A stretch of 23,334 bases of DNA, from positions 1-23,334 of the forward strand of contig JAFCEV010000003.1 of NCBI GenBank assembly GCA_017608985.1, given 5' to 3'. Below, one piece after another: positions 21,440-23,334 of the stretch. The notes under the pieces were generated by a model that worked only from the letters and a program-made list of their open reading frames with translations, was not told the origin of the DNA and did not search any database. A program made the translations under genes and the position numbers. Origin of the DNA: Candidatus Pacearchaeota archaeon (GTDB lineage: Archaea; Nanobdellota; Nanobdellia; Pacearchaeales; GW2011-AR1). Position 1 is the stretch's first letter. The number at the start of each line of letters is the position of its first letter.

Positions 21440-21594
21440 ATGGAAAAAGATTATTATGTTATATCTATTGAAGGAAACCCAGTAGGATATTTAGAAACTG
21501 GAACATTTAAAGTATTAGATAAGTTTAATAGTAAAATAAATTTAGAGAAGTAGTAAATCCAGAACTTAAAGAAATTTTTAATAAAAATGAATGA
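21440..21594 (+). pseudogene. Small gene behind rrp42 with an apparent single-base frameshift
   Basis: An ATG one base after the rrp42 stop opens a 37-codon frame (MEKDYYVISIEGNPVGYLET...) that ends at TAG 21551. A second frame continues with a convincing sequence (NKFREVVNPELKEIFNKNE) to TGA at 21592-21594, overlapping the rpo6 start. Adding one A in the run at 21533-21536 or 21538-21540 would join both into a protein of about 52 residues. The fused protein is not recognised; the YVISIEGNPVGYLETG part looks like a beta hairpin. It may be a decayed gene, a programmed frameshift or a sequence error. Confidence 0.5.
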
Positions 21595-21961
21595 GCAAAA
21601 ATTTTCCAAATATGAGAAAGCGAGGATTTTGGGAGCGCGGGCTCTTCAGATAGCAATGAATGCACCTTTGCTGATAAAAATAAGTCAGGAGGATTTAGAG
21701 AAAATAAATTTTGATGCTTTAAAAATTGCTGAGATTGAATTGGAATCAAATATTCTTCCAATATCTATCAAAAAACCATTTCCAAAAAAGAGGGAAGAGG
21801 AGTTGAAGAGGATTAAGGAAAAGAAAATCAGCGAAGAGAAAAGAACAGAAATGGAAATGGAAGAGGAAGAAGAAATCGCTAAAGAAGGAGAGATAATGGA
21901 ACTGGCAAATCCAGAAGACGAGCAGACAGAAGAAAGTTCTGAAGAAGGGGGAGAAGAGTGA
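21587..21961 (+). CDS. rpo6: RNA polymerase subunit Rpo6 (RpoK, omega homologue) with acidic C-terminal extension
   Basis: Residues 7-63 match the Rpo6/RpoK core: KYEKARILGARALQIAMNAP, then ALKIAEIELESNILPISIKK. This subunit, homologous to bacterial omega and eukaryotic Rpb6, helps to assemble and stabilise RNA polymerase. Archaeal versions often have only about 55-90 residues; this one has 124. The extra C-terminal part (about 66-124) is a Lys/Glu-rich helix followed by an almost purely acidic, Ser/Thr-containing tail. Rpo6 followed by enolase is a known archaeal gene order. No clear TATA box was found near this start. Confidence 0.85.
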   Translation: MNEQKFSKYEKARILGARALQIAMNAPLLIKISQEDLEKINFDALKIAEIELESNILPISIKKPFPKKREEELKRIKEKKISEEKRTEMEMEEEEEIAKEGEIMELANPEDEQTEESSEEGGEE

Positions 21962-21976
21962 TTTAATGCAATAAGT

Positions 21977-21985
21977 CTTATAAAC
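21977..21985 (+). promoter_or_regulatory. TATA box before the 22006 micro-ORF
   Basis: The sequence cttataaac is centred about 25 bases before the ATG at 22006, the same spacing as at confirmed leaderless genes in the window. Confidence 0.35.
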
Positions 21986-22005
21986 TTTAAAATAATTTAT
22001 TATTT

Positions 22006-22098
22006 ATGAATAATCAAAAAATGCCCTTAGATACTCGGCTTATTTCTTTATTTTTTCCTATTAAAGAATATTTAAGGTTAATTAATCAAAACCTATAA
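22006..22098 (+). CDS. Possible 30-residue micro-protein between rpo6 and enolase
   Basis: An ATG with a well-placed TATA box opens a 30-codon frame (MNNQKMPLDTRLISLFFPIK...) that ends at 22098, within the enolase promoter. The product would be a short amphipathic peptide. A T-rich tract in the middle (ttctttattttttcc) may instead be the terminator of rpo6. Support is weak; a noncoding transcript is also possible. Confidence 0.25.
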   Translation: MNNQKMPLDTRLISLFFPIKEYLRLINQNL

Positions 22099-22102
22099 AA
22101 AG
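22093..22102 (+). promoter_or_regulatory. TATA box of the enolase gene
   Basis: The sequence ctataaaaag is centred about 26 bases before the ATG at 22123. Confidence 0.55.
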
Positions 22103-22122
22103 CAGTTTTATTTCCCTAATTT

Positions 22123-23280
22123 ATGGTTGTAATAAAGAGCGTGTCAGCTAAATCAATTCTGGATTCTAGAAAGGAAAAAACTATTTTTGTAACTATTAAA
22201 ACAAATGTAGGTAGTTTTTCAGCTTCTGCACCAAACGGAAAATCAAAAGGAAAATATGAGGCAAAGTCATACAAAAAAAGTTTGGAGGAGGGAATAAAAA
22301 CTCTGAAAAAATTCAGTGATTATTTCTCAGAAGAAATTCTTGAAAAGTTTGAGGATTTGAGAAGAATTGAAGATATTATGGACAGACAAATTGGTGCAAA
22401 TACTCTGTTTGCACTTGAATCAGCAGTTTTAAAAGCAATTGCAAAAGAACAGAAAAAAGAAGTCTGGCAATTAATTAATCCAGATGCAAAAAAACTTCCA
22501 AGATTAGTTGGCAATTGTGTTGGAGGAGGGCAACATTCAAGAAGTAAATCAAAACCAGATTTCCAAGAATTTTTATTAATCCCAAATTCAAAATCAGTAA
22601 AAAAAGCTTTTGAAATAAATAAAAAAGCAAAAGAAAAAATTAAATTTTTATTAAAAGAAAGGGATAAAAACTTCAAAGGAAGAGAAAATGATGAAAACGC
22701 CTGGGAGAGTTTTCTTAATGAAAAAGAAATTTTGGAGATTTTGAAAAAAATAAATTTGCCTTTGGGGGTGGATGTTGCTGCTTCAGGTTTCTGTAAAAGA
22801 AAGAAATATATTTATAAAAATCCTCCCCTAGATAGAACAAGTGAAGAGCAGTTTGAATACTTGTCTAATTTAATTAAGAATTTTAGATTAGTATATGTTG
22901 AGGATGGCTTTTCAGAGGAAGATTTTGAAAGTTTTGCGAAGTTACTGAAAAAATTTCCGAATAGTCTAATTGTCGGAGATGATTTGACTGTTACTAATTA
23001 TGAACGGCTTAAAAAAGCTATTGAAATGAAAAGCATAAATGCAATAATCATCAAACCAAATCAGACAGGTTCTTTATTAGATGTAAGCCAGGTTTGCAAG
23101 ATTGCAAAAAATAATAATATAAAAATTATTTTTTCTCATAGAAGTGGTGAAACAGAGGAAAATATTCTGGCTGATTTAGCTTTTGGTTTTGGGGCTGATT
23201 TTTTCAAATGCGGAATTGATGGTAAAGAAAGAGAAACTAAGTTAAAGAGATTGATTGAGATTGAAGATGGGTTGAAGTGA
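22123..23280 (+). CDS. eno: Divergent enolase
   Basis: The 385-residue protein is an enolase homologue, which would convert 2-phosphoglycerate to phosphoenolpyruvate. Kept residues by motif alignment: Ser41 in NGKSKG (loop 1, normally SGASTG), His138 in GGGQH, Glu149 in FQEF, metal ligands Asp217 (GVDVAAS), Glu260 (VEDGF) and Asp286 (GDDLT), catalytic Lys311 (IKPNQTG), the SHRSGET loop at 338-344, and Lys362 (FFKCG). The GDEGGF motif that carries the catalytic Glu is replaced by GRENDE, with Glu188 in the expected place. It is about 35-45 residues shorter than usual. Activity is plausible but the altered loops are unusual. Its place behind rpo6 is the common archaeal order. Confidence 0.85.
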   Translation: MVVIKSVSAKSILDSRKEKTIFVTIKTNVGSFSASAPNGKSKGKYEAKSYKKSLEEGIKTLKKFSDYFSEEILEKFEDLRRIEDIMDRQIGANTLFALESAVLKAIAKEQKKEVWQLINPDAKKLPRLVGNCVGGGQHSRSKSKPDFQEFLLIPNSKSVKKAFEINKKAKEKIKFLLKERDKNFKGRENDENAWESFLNEKEILEILKKINLPLGVDVAASGFCKRKKYIYKNPPLDRTSEEQFEYLSNLIKNFRLVYVEDGFSEEDFESFAKLLKKFPNSLIVGDDLTVTNYERLKKAIEMKSINAIIIKPNQTGSLLDVSQVCKIAKNNNIKIIFSHRSGETEENILADLAFGFGADFFKCGIDGKERETKLKRLIEIEDGLK

Positions 23281-23283
23281 TTA

Positions 23284-23334
23284 TTAAGAATCTGCTGCCT
23301 TTTTCTCCAAAGATTTTCCATTATTCTTATTCCT
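23284..23334 (-). CDS. C-terminus of a convergent gene (partial)
   Basis: On the minus strand the frame from the right edge reads RNKNNGKSLEKKAADS and ends at a TAA at 23284, three bases after the enolase stop codon. A second TAA follows at once. The Lys-rich, polar end looks like a protein tail. Too little is visible for a family. Confidence 0.4.
   Translation of the reverse strand, partial: RNKNNGKSLEKKAADS

Noticed and set aside
1..23334. tRNA, rRNA, CRISPR and transposase genes
   Set aside because: The gaps between genes are short and were read on both strands; no cloverleaf, rRNA-like, spaced-repeat or transposase sequence was seen. Covariance-model and repeat searches could not be run.

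Overview
The window looks like a piece of an AT-rich archaeal chromosome, probably from a small-genome DPANN-type lineage (Woesearchaeota/Pacearchaeota-like; this placement is inference from gene style, not a phylogeny). The archaeal assignment is firm: 20S proteasome alpha and beta subunits, the Rrp4/Rrp41/Rrp42 exosome, SBDS, RNase P subunit Rnp2, RNA polymerase Rpo6, class I CCA-adding enzyme, FttA/aCPSF1, archaeal RNase J, Mre11-Rad50, a presenilin-type protease and a TrmB regulator. Many first genes have a TATA-like box centred 23-28 bases before the start codon, which implies leaderless transcripts. No rRNA, tRNA, CRISPR or insertion sequence was seen.

Layout. (1) 1-1848, plus: two surface or secreted membrane-anchored proteins of unknown function. 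(2) 1896-4722, plus: a small GTPase, a DUF2073 protein and a zinc-ribbon protein that match the haloarchaeal OapA/OapB/OapC (ArvA/ArvB/ArvC) set linked to vesicle formation, followed by the CCA-adding enzyme. The zinc-ribbon gene appears to start at ATC. (3) 7127 down to 4708, minus: a compact six-gene accessory operon of unknown small proteins, including a lipobox protein, with a TrmB regulator second. (4) 7186-7494, plus: an open frame without a usable start codon. (5) 11235 down to 7479, minus: proteasome beta, FttA, DUF3175 protein, presenilin-like protease. (6) 15005 down to about 11376, minus: mre11, rad50 and a frameshifted accessory gene. (7) 16970 down to 15110, minus: RNase J and a Q/P-rich membrane protein. 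(8) 17111-21438, plus: rnp2, psmA, sdo1, rrp4, rrp41, an unknown 96-residue gene, rrp42: the archaeal exosome-proteasome superoperon with an extra gene inserted. (9) 21440-23280, plus: a broken small gene, rpo6 with an acidic tail, a possible micro-ORF and a divergent enolase. The last bases hold the C-terminus of a minus-strand gene.

Together the core genes form an RNA-processing, transcription-termination and protein-quality-control hub. Against that background the most notable signals are the vesicle-type GTPase module with its non-AUG start, the unknown gene between rrp41 and rrp42, the TrmB-linked operon of small proteins, and several single-base frameshifts at A runs that affect only accessory genes.
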